DNA from: Methylotenera_A sp044228245
GTDB lineage: Bacteria; Pseudomonadota; Gammaproteobacteria; Burkholderiales; Methylophilaceae
Reading direction: 5' to 3'
Assembly: GCA_044228245.1 (NCBI GenBank)
Contig: JBGAVG010000006.1
Coordinates: forward strand, 1 to 64,000
DNA: 64,000 nucleotides
The notes beneath the pieces are model-generated. The model ran no database searches and was not told where the DNA came from. It saw only the letters and a list, made by a program, of their open reading frames with translations. Positions 26,606 to 34,753 of the stretch are shown here, one piece after another (the stretch's first letter is position 1; each line of letters starts with the position of its first letter). The translations under genes were made by a program, and so were the position numbers.

Positions 26606-26803
26606 TTACTTCGCAGGTGTTTCACCAGGTTTCACTTCTGGCTTGCTTTCAGGCGGAGTCTCGCCATCTTTCAGTTGCCACACTTCTTCAATAATCTTAT
26701 CCGCCGCTTTTTCTGCCGCAGCTGCGGGAAAATAAATGTTGATGGTGACACATGCTGACAACCCCACCACTGCCATCAATAAGCCTATGTTTTTATTCAT
26801 CAT
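26606..26803 (-). CDS. ynbE: YnbE-like lipoprotein
   Basis: A protein of 65 residues. A lipoprotein signal with lipobox LSAC leads to CVTINIYFPAAAAEKAADKI, the core of the YnbE family, and then a Pro/Lys/Glu-rich tail. In E. coli YnbE is an outer-membrane lipoprotein that pairs with YdbH to complete a bridge between membranes. Two ATGs in a row (26803 and 26800) fit a GAGG site five or eight bases upstream, so the start is uncertain by one codon. Confidence 0.85.
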   Translation of the reverse strand: MMNKNIGLLMAVVGLSACVTINIYFPAAAAEKAADKIIEEVWQLKDGETPPESKPEVKPGETPAK

Positions 26804-26837
26804 TTAATCCTCTTTGCTAACTTTAACTTCGCAGTTT

Positions 26838-28709
26838 CTACTTCACGATCATCTTGCTATTGCTGTCGGTAATGCGTTTAATCCGCGCTAATAAATCTGT
26901 CAAACTCACATATTCGGTATAACCGTTCACTGTAACGGTTGGCGCGCCTTTGCCTTTAACGATGACATACCCGGTGGGCGTTGACTCCACACCGCCCATT
27001 TTGCACACATCTTGCCGCAATTGACAGCTTAAACCGATTTTTTCATAGTTGAATTCTTTGAAAAATCGCAAAAATGTGCGCTGCAAGGCTGCCGCCGTGC
27101 CCTCACCGCCCAATGCGGTAATGTTTTCTACCGCGCGCTGCGAGACTTTTTTAAGATGCTTGCCATCAGCCGTTTGGATAATGGCATCCATGTGCACGGG
27201 TTTCCAGTTTTCCAGCCGCAAATCTTTCACATCGCCTTCCAGTTTGCCTTCAATCACGCCAAAGTTAAACGTGCGGGTCAAATTGCCCAAATCAATATTG
27301 CGCATCTCCAAATTGGCGTACAGGCGCGGCACCGTGCCGAGCGGATCATCAATATGCAAGCCATACATGCGCACGCTGCCGTTAAACATATTGAATTGCA
27401 TCGCGCCATCCATATTCAACTGCTTGTTGGCATACGTAATCAGCGGCACCTGGCCATCTATCTTCCCCTGCATTTCGGGCCAGCCCAGCGTTTGACTGAA
27501 CTGGTTCATACTAATGGGCTGCAACTGCATTTTCAAGTGCCAGAACCACTGCTGACTCAGGTAAGCGGCAGAAACATCCTCGAACTTCAGCGCGCCATCC
27601 AGCACCGGCAACACCAGGCTGGGCGCGGTAACCGAATAGCGGTTAAGCTCTGCCTGCAAGCGCGTATTGCCGAGCGGCATGTTAAGCACGTGTCCTTGAG
27701 AATAAGACAGCGTCACAGTTTGCGGCACATCGTAATCCCACGGGATATGCGCATTGATGTCGTTCAGTTCAAACTTGCCTTTTAAATCCTCAACATGTGC
27801 ATTTTTTAAATTCAGCTCAAAACTGGTTGGCTGCAGATTTTTCATCTCAAACTGCCAGTCGGCTTTGCCACTTACTTTCAAATTGCCGAATGCAGATTTT
27901 TCCACCATCGGCTTCAACACCAGGCCGTACAAGCCTGCAAAATCCACCTCCTTGGCCACCACTTTTACATCTTCCACTTTTTTGGACTGGGTGTTGATTT
28001 GCGCGCTGGCAGACATGCTGCCCACTTCGTTCACCAACAGATTTGCCTCTCGTATTTGCAGCATTGGCGCCTTAAATGTGCCGCCAATGGCGAAACTGTT
28101 GCCCGCTTTACCAAAATAAAACGGCTGCCAATACAGCTCGCCATCGGTCCAGTTAAACACACCGCTCCAGTGCCAGACATCGGCTTGTTTCCTGGCGGCG
28201 AGAATGACTTTTCCGGTAAGTTTTTCGCCTGCATGGATGCCGGTTGCATCGCTGAAACTTGCTTGCATGAAATCGATATTGACTGAAAAATCACCGGGAT
28301 AGCTCTTGAAGTGTGCTGTCAGCGGCACATTGATTTGCTTAGCAGAAAACACGCCGTTCAGGCAATCCAACTCGCCAATGTGGGTGTTTAGAAACGTGCC
28401 GCAATTCAGGTTAAAGGCAGTAAAGGTTTTTTCATTGCCGGGTTTAAGCTCGGCGCTCAGTTTAAGCGTAGGTTCAGCGCCTTTTAGATCCACCTGAAAT
28501 CTGGCGTTTTTCAGCTGTCCTGCGGGCGCATCCACCTCTCCCACGCTGATGTGGATGCTGGAAATGGCATATGCAGGTGTGGTAAAAAAATAAAATGCAA
28601 TGAGTAGAAAAGCGCAGATTTCTAAATCAGGCAAGGCGCGAAACAAAAAATCGGACGCCGCATATGGGGTGATATGTAAGGGCGCATTTTTTGATTTGCA
28701 ACGCAGCAT
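26838..28709 (-). CDS. ydbH: YdbH-like intermembrane lipid-transport protein (N-terminus inside a palindromic element)
   Basis: A protein of 623 residues, shorter than E. coli YdbH (about 880). The C-terminal region has the YdbH/DctA-like domain with VVKGKGAPTVTVNGYTEYVS. The body is rich in beta strands with an AsmA-like pattern, and a hydrophobic signal (LLIAFYFFTTPAYA) sits near residues 35-50. The first 34 residues, MLRCKSKNAP to about LEICAF, are encoded by palindromic element D. No ATG lies between the element and the signal, so translation starts in the element (ATG 28709 or the TTG about 28 codons later). The role is inferred from family and operon: lipid transport to the outer membrane with ynbE and ydbL. 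Confidence 0.8.
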   Translation of the reverse strand: MLRCKSKNAPLHITPYAASDFLFRALPDLEICAFLLIAFYFFTTPAYAISSIHISVGEVDAPAGQLKNARFQVDLKGAEPTLKLSAELKPGNEKTFTAFNLNCGTFLNTHIGELDCLNGVFSAKQINVPLTAHFKSYPGDFSVNIDFMQASFSDATGIHAGEKLTGKVILAARKQADVWHWSGVFNWTDGELYWQPFYFGKAGNSFAIGGTFKAPMLQIREANLLVNEVGSMSASAQINTQSKKVEDVKVVAKEVDFAGLYGLVLKPMVEKSAFGNLKVSGKADWQFEMKNLQPTSFELNLKNAHVEDLKGKFELNDINAHIPWDYDVPQTVTLSYSQGHVLNMPLGNTRLQAELNRYSVTAPSLVLPVLDGALKFEDVSAAYLSQQWFWHLKMQLQPISMNQFSQTLGWPEMQGKIDGQVPLITYANKQLNMDGAMQFNMFNGSVRMYGLHIDDPLGTVPRLYANLEMRNIDLGNLTRTFNFGVIEGKLEGDVKDLRLENWKPVHMDAIIQTADGKHLKKVSQRAVENITALGGEGTAAALQRTFLRFFKEFNYEKIGLSCQLRQDVCKMGGVESTPTGYVIVKGKGAPTVTVNGYTEYVSLTDLLARIKRITDSNSKMIVK

Positions 28710-28730
28710 GATGACGAAATGTGCGTTTTT
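28608..28730. repeat. Palindromic element, copy D (between cysM and ydbH, overlapping the ydbH 5' end)
   Basis: The outer arms AAAAGCGCAGATTTC (28608-28622) and the complement of 28716-28730 match at 13 of 15 positions. Inner parts are AAGGCGCG with AAACAAAAAATCGG on the left and ATTTTTTGATTTGCAACGC on the right, with CATAT / ATATG near the centre. The element ends at the cysM stop codon and covers the first 34 codons of ydbH. Confidence 0.85.
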
Positions 28731-29620
28731 TAACTAGGGAATACACCTGTGGAAAGATACCGGTCCCCACGATCACAGACAATACTTACAATCACTGCGT
28801 TTTCAACCTCTTTCGAAAGCTGAAGCGCCGTGTAAAGTGCACCGCCGCTGGAGATGCCGGCGAATATGCCTTCTTCTGTGGCCAGTTTTCTGGTCATGTT
28901 TTCGGCGTTTTTCTGGTTTACGTAGCGCAGCTCATCCACGCGTTTTGCATCGTAAATCTTTGGTAAATATTCAACTGGCCATTTGCGAATACCGGGAATC
29001 TGGCTGCCCTCCTCGGGCTGTACGCCAATGATTTTAATGTTGGGGTTTTGTTCTTTTAAGTAGCGTGAAACACCCATAATCGTGCCAGTGGTACCCATGC
29101 TGGAAACAAAATGCGTAATTTTTCCTGCGGTGTCGCGCCAGATTTCCGGTCCCGTACCCTCGTAATGCGCAAGCGGGTTGTCGCTATTGCCAAACTGGTC
29201 CAGCACAATGCCCTCGCCTTCGGCTTGCAGCTTAAGCGCCACGTCACGGGCGAGTTCCATGCTGCCCTCTTTTGGCGTCAGCACAAACTCTGCCCCATAA
29301 GCCTTCATGCTCTGGCGACGCTCTACGCTTTGATTTTCCGGCATCACCAGCAGCATTTTGTAGCCGCGCATGGCGGCCACCATCGCCAGCGCGATGCCTG
29401 TGTTGCCGCTGGTCGCCTCAATTAAGGTATCGCCTGGCTTGATGTCGCCACGCGCTTCAGCGCGCGTAATCATGCTATACGCGGGACGATCTTTCACCGA
29501 GCCGGCCGGATTGTTGCCTTCAAGCTTCAGCAAAATCGTGTTGCTGGTGTTGCCTGCCATGCGTTGTAGCTTAACCAGCGGCGTGTTGCCGACGAAATTA
29601 TCTAAAGTTTTATAATTCAT
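28730..29620 (-). CDS. cysM: Cysteine synthase B
   Basis: PLP enzyme that makes cysteine from O-acetylserine and sulfide or thiosulfate. It has 296 residues. The PLP lysine is K43 in NNPAGSVKDR, the TSGNTG phosphate loop follows, and QPEEGSQIPGIRKWP is typical of CysM and not CysK. It follows dsbB by nine bases. The stop codon adjoins palindromic element D. Confidence 0.95.
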   Translation of the reverse strand: MNYKTLDNFVGNTPLVKLQRMAGNTSNTILLKLEGNNPAGSVKDRPAYSMITRAEARGDIKPGDTLIEATSGNTGIALAMVAAMRGYKMLLVMPENQSVERRQSMKAYGAEFVLTPKEGSMELARDVALKLQAEGEGIVLDQFGNSDNPLAHYEGTGPEIWRDTAGKITHFVSSMGTTGTIMGVSRYLKEQNPNIKIIGVQPEEGSQIPGIRKWPVEYLPKIYDAKRVDELRYVNQKNAENMTRKLATEEGIFAGISSGGALYTALQLSKEVENAVIVSIVCDRGDRYLSTGVFPS

Positions 29621-29629
29621 ATTTTTACT

Positions 29630-30133
29630 TTATTTCGTATTTATTTTTGCAAGATAAACGGCATACACACCGAAGCCGATAAATGCGATCAAGCCCAGTT
29701 GCGGCAGCGTCAACCCCAAAAATGTCCAGTCGATCAGCGCGCAGTCGCCCGTGCCGCGAAAGATTAGAGTAAACGCCTTTTTTAACGGAAAATTCTCGAA
29801 CATATAATCGAAGCCGACACCGCAATCCGCAACCATGCTTTCATGGTGCGCCTGTATCCACCAGTGGCGAACCGCCACGCCGGCGCCGCCCAGCGCGGTG
29901 AGCACTTGCAAGGTCGCGAAGAATCTAGGGTAATTGTTAAAAATGGCTGCCAGCAAAAACAATGCGCCCAGCGACATAAAAATAATGCGCTGCGAGATGC
30001 ACAACGGGCATGGCTCCAGGTTATAGCGCGTTTGAATCCACAACGCCAAACCCACCAGGCCAAAACAGGCCACAAAGCCGATGATATAACCACTGCGACC
30101 GGAGAGAAGTTTGCCTAGAATTTTAATTGGCAT
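29630..30133 (-). CDS. dsbB: Disulfide bond formation protein B
   Basis: Inner-membrane protein that reoxidises DsbA with quinone. It has 167 residues and four helices. The first periplasmic pair is Cys42-Cys45 (EPCPLC), and the second pair lies in the large loop (VADCGVG and TGDCAL). It is the first gene of the dsbB-cysM-ydbH run and is divergent from xseA, with 51 bases between the two starts. Confidence 0.95.
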   Translation of the reverse strand: MPIKILGKLLSGRSGYIIGFVACFGLVGLALWIQTRYNLEPCPLCISQRIIFMSLGALFLLAAIFNNYPRFFATLQVLTALGGAGVAVRHWWIQAHHESMVADCGVGFDYMFENFPLKKAFTLIFRGTGDCALIDWTFLGLTLPQLGLIAFIGFGVYAVYLAKINTK

Positions 30134-30184
30134 AGTAATCTTTACAATATAATCTTAAAAAACCATTTTAACCTAGATAACTTA

Positions 30185-31429
30185 TTGGACGAGCACACTT
30201 TGGCAGAAATACCCGTAAATTTAAGTAGCTCAAATTTAGTCCCAGGACACATATTGACAGTGTCTGAGCTCAATCGTTTGGCACGCGAAGTGCTGGAGAT
30301 GAGCTTTCCGTTGTTCTGGGTGTCGGGCGAGGTTTCCAACTTTACCCGCGCCGCCAGCGGGCATTGGTATTTCTCGCTAAAAGACCAAACCGCGCAAGTC
30401 AAATGCGTGATGTTTAGAGGTCGCAATAGTTACGTTGATTTTATACCGCGCGAAGGCGATAAAATCGAGGCGCGCTGCACGGCCACGCTGTACGAAGCGC
30501 GGGGTGATTTTCAGCTTACCGTTGAATTTGTGCAAAAAGCCGGCCTGGGGGCGTTATTTGAGGCATTTGAAAAACTTAAAAACAAGCTTGCCCTGGAAGG
30601 CTTATTTGATGCGGCTTCCAAGCATGCCATTCCAAAGCACCCAAATACCATCGGCATCGTCACTTCGCCTGATGCAGCAGCGTTACGTGATGTGCTGACG
30701 ACACTCAAGCGCCGCAATCCAGGGGTCAACGTCATCATCTACCCCACGCCCGTACAAGGCAAAGGCGCCGCAGAAACCATCGCCAAAGCCATCAACACCG
30801 CCAACCAGCGCGCAGAAGTCGATACGCTGATTATCTGCCGCGGCGGTGGCAGTATGGAAGACTTATGGCAATTTAACGAGGAAATCGTGGCGCGCGCCAT
30901 TGCCAACTGCGAGATTCCCACCATCAGCGGCGTAGGCCACGAAACCGATTTTACCATTTGTGATTTTGTGGCGGATATGCGCGCCGCCACGCCCACCGCG
31001 GCAGCCGAACTGGCTTGCATGGATGTGAGCAGCCTGAAAAACCAGCTCGCCAGCCTGCACAATAAATTGACCAGACAAATCGAATTTTCAATCAACCAAC
31101 TCGCCCAGAAGCTGGATTTTTTAGCGCGCAGGCTGGTTTCACCGCTGCAACAATTGGAAAACAAGGCGAATCAGCTAAAACAACTACAAAATCGATTCGC
31201 TTTAGCCATGCAGCAACAGCTACAAGCGCATCAACAGCATTTGCTGCGATTAAAAAACAGTGTCGAACAACTTAATCCGCAGGCTGTGCTGGCGCGCGGC
31301 TACGCGCTGGTACAAACAGAAAAAGGCGAAGTCGTGCGATCAACCAGTCAAATTAAGCTGACTGATATGGTGCAAATCCGTTTTGCTGAGGGTCAAGCAG
31401 GGGCTGAAATCAAACTTATCGAGAAATAA
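30185..31429 (+). CDS. xseA: Exodeoxyribonuclease VII large subunit
   Basis: A protein of 414 residues. An N-terminal OB-fold begins at LTVSELNRLAREVLEM and SFPLFWVSGEVSNF, followed by the XseA catalytic region (GIVTSPDAAALRD, IICRGGGSMEDLWQFN, SGVGHETDF), a coiled-coil stretch rich in Gln and Leu, and a C-terminal segment with LARGYAL. It works with XseB, not in this window, to degrade single-stranded DNA. No ATG fits the expected N-terminus. TTG at 30185 or 30200 is the likely start, with a weak ribosome binding site. Confidence 0.92.
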   Translation: MDEHTLAEIPVNLSSSNLVPGHILTVSELNRLAREVLEMSFPLFWVSGEVSNFTRAASGHWYFSLKDQTAQVKCVMFRGRNSYVDFIPREGDKIEARCTATLYEARGDFQLTVEFVQKAGLGALFEAFEKLKNKLALEGLFDAASKHAIPKHPNTIGIVTSPDAAALRDVLTTLKRRNPGVNVIIYPTPVQGKGAAETIAKAINTANQRAEVDTLIICRGGGSMEDLWQFNEEIVARAIANCEIPTISGVGHETDFTICDFVADMRAATPTAAAELACMDVSSLKNQLASLHNKLTRQIEFSINQLAQKLDFLARRLVSPLQQLENKANQLKQLQNRFALAMQQQLQAHQQHLLRLKNSVEQLNPQAVLARGYALVQTEKGEVVRSTSQIKLTDMVQIRFAEGQAGAEIKLIEK

Positions 31430-31762
31430 ACAACTCTGTTATTACTGAACTTACCGTATTTTGCAACATCCTAGTTTGTACGTCATAACATTATATAGAT
31501 TTGCGCGAGAAACCCAAGTAGTGACAGCAGGCGAATCACTAGCGCTAATGGACTATGTTAAACTATCTGACACCCATGTAAACTTAAACCGATTCATTGT
31601 AACCATATCAACATAGCTTACCCATATAATCATACAGCACTCATACAAACGGGTCATTTAGACTTTAAATTCAAGATAGCTGCCAAATACTAATAATAAA
31701 CCACGGCTTGATTGGCTTGATTTGCAGCCAATCATTACCAAATACTGTTTGAGGATGCATGT
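31430..31762. other. 333-bp AT-rich intergenic region without a gene
   Basis: There is no supported reading frame, tRNA or terminator here. The only clear structure is a hairpin of 8 bp, GATTGGCT ... AGCCAATC, at 31710-31733, about 30 bases before the acyltransferase ATG. It has no T-run, so it could be an operator or a leader structure. Base composition turns AT-rich here and stays so until about 34700. Confidence 0.6.
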
Positions 31763-32941
31763 ATGACCCCTTATAGCGTAATATTTCCATTGGCTGTTTT
31801 TTTCACTACGCTCTTAGCCAGTCATTTTTTGGTAAAAGTCTTTGGTGTGCCTTCGGACATACATAGACAATCACCGCTAGACGGCTTGCGGGGAGTCTTG
31901 GCATTTGGCGTGTTTTTATGCCATGCAGGCGTCTGGCACAATTATATTAATACCGGTGCATTTGAAACCCCAGGAATAGGGCCTTTCAACCAGCTTGGTA
32001 AAAGTGGCGTATATATGTTTTTCATGATTACGGGCTTCCTGTTTATGTCAAAGCTCATCAATGAACGCGACAAGGGCGTTGACTGGACAAGGCTCTTTGT
32101 ATCACGTGTGCTCAGACTGACGCCTTTATACCTTACTGTCATGATACTCATGATATTTCTGGTCTTAATCGAGTCAAATTTCCAGCTTCAGGTAACTTGG
32201 GGAGGGTTTCTGACAGGCATTGCCAGATGGCTAACTTTTACTGTTTTTGGCGAACCGGTTCTCAATGGCTATGATCAAACTCCGATAATCACCTCACATG
32301 TTCAATGGACTTTAGTTTATGAATGGCTCTTTTATCTATCATTACCATTACTGGCATTAGTATTGAAAATACGTGTTCCACTACTTTATTTAGTAGCGAG
32401 TGTCGCTTTGGTATCGCTGTTTATTGTCAATATGCAGGGTTTATTTTTTCCGGTTGCTTTTTTAGCGGGCATTCTGACAGCAATGATTTTTCGATTTGGT
32501 AGAATCAAACTGCTTCTGGCACATCCTGCTTTTTCTGTGGTTGCGATCACCCTTGTTTTTTGGCAGGCATGGCATTACTCCGGACATCTTTACCAGCAAC
32601 CAACCAGAATACCGGCGTTGTGTTTATCAATTGCTTTCCTCATTATTGCCTGTGGCAATAACCTGTTTGGATTTTTGTCAAGCAAAGCCACGCGTTATTT
32701 GGGCGAGATCAGTTATGGGATTTATTTATTACATGGGGTGACATTGTTTTGTGTATTTAAATATGCTGTAGGATTTGAGCAGTTAAAAACCCTCTCAGCT
32801 ACGGATTACTGGACAATTATCTATGTGGTGGCGATGCTGATCTTAATGGCAGCCACTTTCACATATCGCGCAATTGAAGCACCGGCAATGCGGCAGGTTT
32901 CCGCAGTGCGTTCCCGACTTAAAACAGTATTTGGCATATAG
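31763..32941 (+). CDS. Acyltransferase family 3 membrane protein (OafA/YrhL-like)
   Basis: A protein of 392 residues with about ten helices. The family motif DGLRGVLAFGVFLCHAG near residues 40-57 contains the conserved Arg and His, and GEISYGIYLLHG lies near the C-terminus. Such proteins transfer acetyl or other acyl groups to lipopolysaccharide, exopolysaccharide or other sugars at the inner membrane. There is no sugar-synthesis gene beside it, so the acceptor is unknown. Codon use is AT-richer than in flanking core genes, which suggests transfer. Confidence 0.9.
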   Translation: MTPYSVIFPLAVFFTTLLASHFLVKVFGVPSDIHRQSPLDGLRGVLAFGVFLCHAGVWHNYINTGAFETPGIGPFNQLGKSGVYMFFMITGFLFMSKLINERDKGVDWTRLFVSRVLRLTPLYLTVMILMIFLVLIESNFQLQVTWGGFLTGIARWLTFTVFGEPVLNGYDQTPIITSHVQWTLVYEWLFYLSLPLLALVLKIRVPLLYLVASVALVSLFIVNMQGLFFPVAFLAGILTAMIFRFGRIKLLLAHPAFSVVAITLVFWQAWHYSGHLYQQPTRIPALCLSIAFLIIACGNNLFGFLSSKATRYLGEISYGIYLLHGVTLFCVFKYAVGFEQLKTLSATDYWTIIYVVAMLILMAATFTYRAIEAPAMRQVSAVRSRLKTVFGI

Positions 32942-32966
32942 GGTATGAAGTGAATGTTGCAATCCG

Positions 32967-33878
32967 TTAAGCAGAAAATATTTTAGAAGTCGCTTGCACG
33001 ATTGCAATGACTGCAGGATGTGTGAGGCGGCGTTCGGTTGTAATTGCATAAAGCTGCTCAACAACGGTATCTACCTGGCCCACTTTTTCCACCTCATACT
33101 GACGACAGATGTAATCTGCAATGGCCATTGGCCCCACAAAGAAACCTGCGCCGGCCTGGCCAAAAGACTTAACCAGGGCACTATCATCAAACTCGCCAAC
33201 AATGTGAGGATAGACTTTTTTCGATTCAAACCATGCAATCAGTTTTTTCTGGAAGGTGAAATCTTCGCCCGGCAGTAAAAAAGGTGCGCCATTCAGATTG
33301 AAAGGAAAATGCACATTTTTATTACCTTCAATATAAGCTTCTATCAGACTTTTGGCAGCAAAAATTGCCAGCTTGCTTTCGCCTAACAAATGGTTATGCG
33401 CGCGGACATTGAGACTGGCAGGCATAGGTCGATCGGCAATCACCAGATCGAGCTGGTTTACCGACATTTCTGAGAGCAGACTTGCCAACTTTCCTTCTCT
33501 ACAAATTAGTCGAATAGAATCTTCTAAATGTAAAACTGGCTCTAATGACCGATAAGCAAGTGATTTAGGCACTGAATCTGAAATGCCTATCCGAAATGGA
33601 GTGCTTCTTTTAACCTGCTGATGTTGTGCAACATCGAGTAATTCGGCGCCAAGCACAAATATCTCATCAGCATAGCTAAAAATTCTGCGTCCCATATCAG
33701 TCAACTCAAGACCACGACCTGCCTTGCGAAAAAGCTGAACACCAAGACTGTTCTCCAAATCACCCAACTGCACACTTATTGATTGGGGAGATAAATAGAG
33801 CTGTTCACTCGCCCGGGCAATACTGCCAGTTTTTCCTACCATCCAAAAATATCTTAAGTGATTGAAATTTAAGTTTTT
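32967..33878 (-). CDS. nhaR: LysR-type regulator, NhaR-like
   Basis: A protein of 303 residues. An N-terminal winged helix-turn-helix (FNHLRYFWMVGKTGSIARAS, LYLSPQSISVQLGDLE) is followed by a LysR effector domain. Segments such as LDLVIADRPMP, VGEFDDSALVKSFGQAG and THPAVIAIV closely parallel E. coli NhaR as I recall it. NhaR responds to sodium and activates nhaA and osmC. No nhaA is nearby. I chose GTG at 33878 (reads MKNLNFNHLRYF), which matches family length. A TTG seven codons upstream is possible. It is divergent from the small gene at 34002, with two operator-like repeats between. Confidence 0.85.
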   Translation of the reverse strand, partial: KNLNFNHLRYFWMVGKTGSIARASEQLYLSPQSISVQLGDLENSLGVQLFRKAGRGLELTDMGRRIFSYADEIFVLGAELLDVAQHQQVKRSTPFRIGISDSVPKSLAYRSLEPVLHLEDSIRLICREGKLASLLSEMSVNQLDLVIADRPMPASLNVRAHNHLLGESKLAIFAAKSLIEAYIEGNKNVHFPFNLNGAPFLLPGEDFTFQKKLIAWFESKKVYPHIVGEFDDSALVKSFGQAGAGFFVGPMAIADYICRQYEVEKVGQVDTVVEQLYAITTERRLTHPAVIAIVQATSKIFSA

Positions 33879-33913
33879 CACACGTCCACACTTTATCAAA
33901 ATACATCTAAAAA

Positions 33914-33961
33914 TTAGAAGTATTATTCAATTTTAACATTATTGTTAGAAGTATATTCTAA
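33914..33961. promoter_or_regulatory. Two tandem operator-like palindromes between nhaR and the small gene
   Basis: TTAGAAGTATATTCTAA (33945-33961) is a perfect inverted repeat of TTAGAA around a 5-bp centre. TTAGAAGTATTATTCAA (33914-33930) is a slightly degraded copy. Their starts are 31 bp apart, close to three helical turns, so two dimers would bind the same DNA face. The size and symmetry suit a LysR-type tetramer site. The position between divergent genes suggests that NhaR controls itself and the downstream plus-strand genes. Confidence 0.6.
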
Positions 33962-34001
33962 GCGTAAAGTTCGTTCCATGCTTAATTGCAAGGAGAAAAT
34001 A

Positions 34002-34193
34002 ATGGATCTTAAAGTCAAAAATGATGCATTAATAGAAGAATTGCGCGGCTATTCAGCAAGGCAGTTGCAATTTGCAATTCGGCTTGGAATATTGCCGACA
34101 CCAGACAAATTGAACAGAATTCTCAACAGAAAATCTGGCTCAGAAAACAAAATCAAGTTATTGATTAGAAGCTTGTCAAACATGAAAGCCTAA
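34002..34193 (+). CDS. Hypothetical 63-residue protein with an HPF-like helix motif
   Basis: It starts at ATG 34002 behind a strong AAGGAG site six bases upstream. The protein is basic and mostly helical. The segment LRGYSARQLQFAIRLG resembles LRSYTTRRMQFALDRN in the HPF-like protein coded 560 bases downstream, sharing Leu, Arg, Tyr, Arg and the QFA core. The rest of the HPF fold is missing. It may be a shortened relative of the HPF-like gene or share only a helix pattern. I do not recognise a named family. Confidence 0.7.
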   Translation: MDLKVKNDALIEELRGYSARQLQFAIRLGILPTPDKLNRILNRKSGSENKIKLLIRSLSNMKA

Positions 34194-34356
34194 GCAAAAG
34201 ACCTAAATAGAATCAGGAAAATGCATTGAGGCATTCGCTTGACAATCTATATGTCTAGTTTATGGAGGACTACGAAAATGAAAGCGTGTTGAATAAGTAT
34301 GTTATGAAATGTAAATGTGTAACTAATATTTTTATCAGAATCAAAAGGAGTTTGAA

Positions 34357-34674
34357 ATGAAAACACTACAGTATGGATTAGCAACAATTATATTAACCGC
34401 CTCGCTATCAGTTGTAGCCGAGCCGATGAAAAAGGATGTAATAGATCAACAGCAAAAACAGGCGCATGAGGAAATTGATGCTGCGAAAAAAGCAAACCCT
34501 CAATCAGAAGATCGTCCAGCGGTGGAGACTTCACATAAAAAACATTCAGTGCAGTCACCAAAGGCGGAAATGATTAAAAGCCAAGGTGCAGCCACAGATA
34601 AAGCTGTTGAAGATTCACAAGCAGCACAGCCTGAGGCAGAAGGTCGTCCTGCAGCTACAGCCAACCAGAAGTAA
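34357..34674 (+). CDS. Hypothetical exported, disordered protein with two internal repeats
   Basis: A protein of 105 residues. A signal peptide (MKTLQYGLATIILTASLSVVA) is followed by a charged, Ala/Gln/Glu/Lys-rich chain with no hydrophobic core. Two related blocks occur: ANPQSEDRPAVETSHKK and AQPEAEGRPAATANQK. AAAAGGAG lies seven bases before the ATG. The protein is probably periplasmic and unfolded alone. It ends 15 bases before a strong terminator, so it may be a single-gene transcript. No function is recognised. Confidence 0.75.
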   Translation: MKTLQYGLATIILTASLSVVAEPMKKDVIDQQQKQAHEEIDAAKKANPQSEDRPAVETSHKKHSVQSPKAEMIKSQGAATDKAVEDSQAAQPEAEGRPAATANQK

Positions 34675-34689
34675 GTTGTACCAGTTTGA

Positions 34690-34718
34690 AAAGCTGAGCC
34701 ATAAAGCTCAGCTTTTTT
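34690..34718 (+). terminator. Intrinsic terminator after the exported repeat protein
   Basis: AGCTGAGC (34692-34699) pairs with GCTCAGCT (34706-34713), followed by six T residues. It separates the exported protein from the HPF-like gene. Confidence 0.9.
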
Positions 34719-34753
34719 AAATGCAAATTCATTCACACTCCAAGGAGGAGAAG

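Noticed and set aside
34239..34266. TTGACA at 34239 as a promoter -35
   Set aside because: The best -10 at normal spacing is TATGGA, too weak to call a promoter.
34278..34292. Four-codon frame (MKAC) behind a GGAGG site in the gap before 34357
   Set aside because: The spacing fits translation and a leader peptide was considered, but there is no attenuator hairpin or regulatory codon run to support it.
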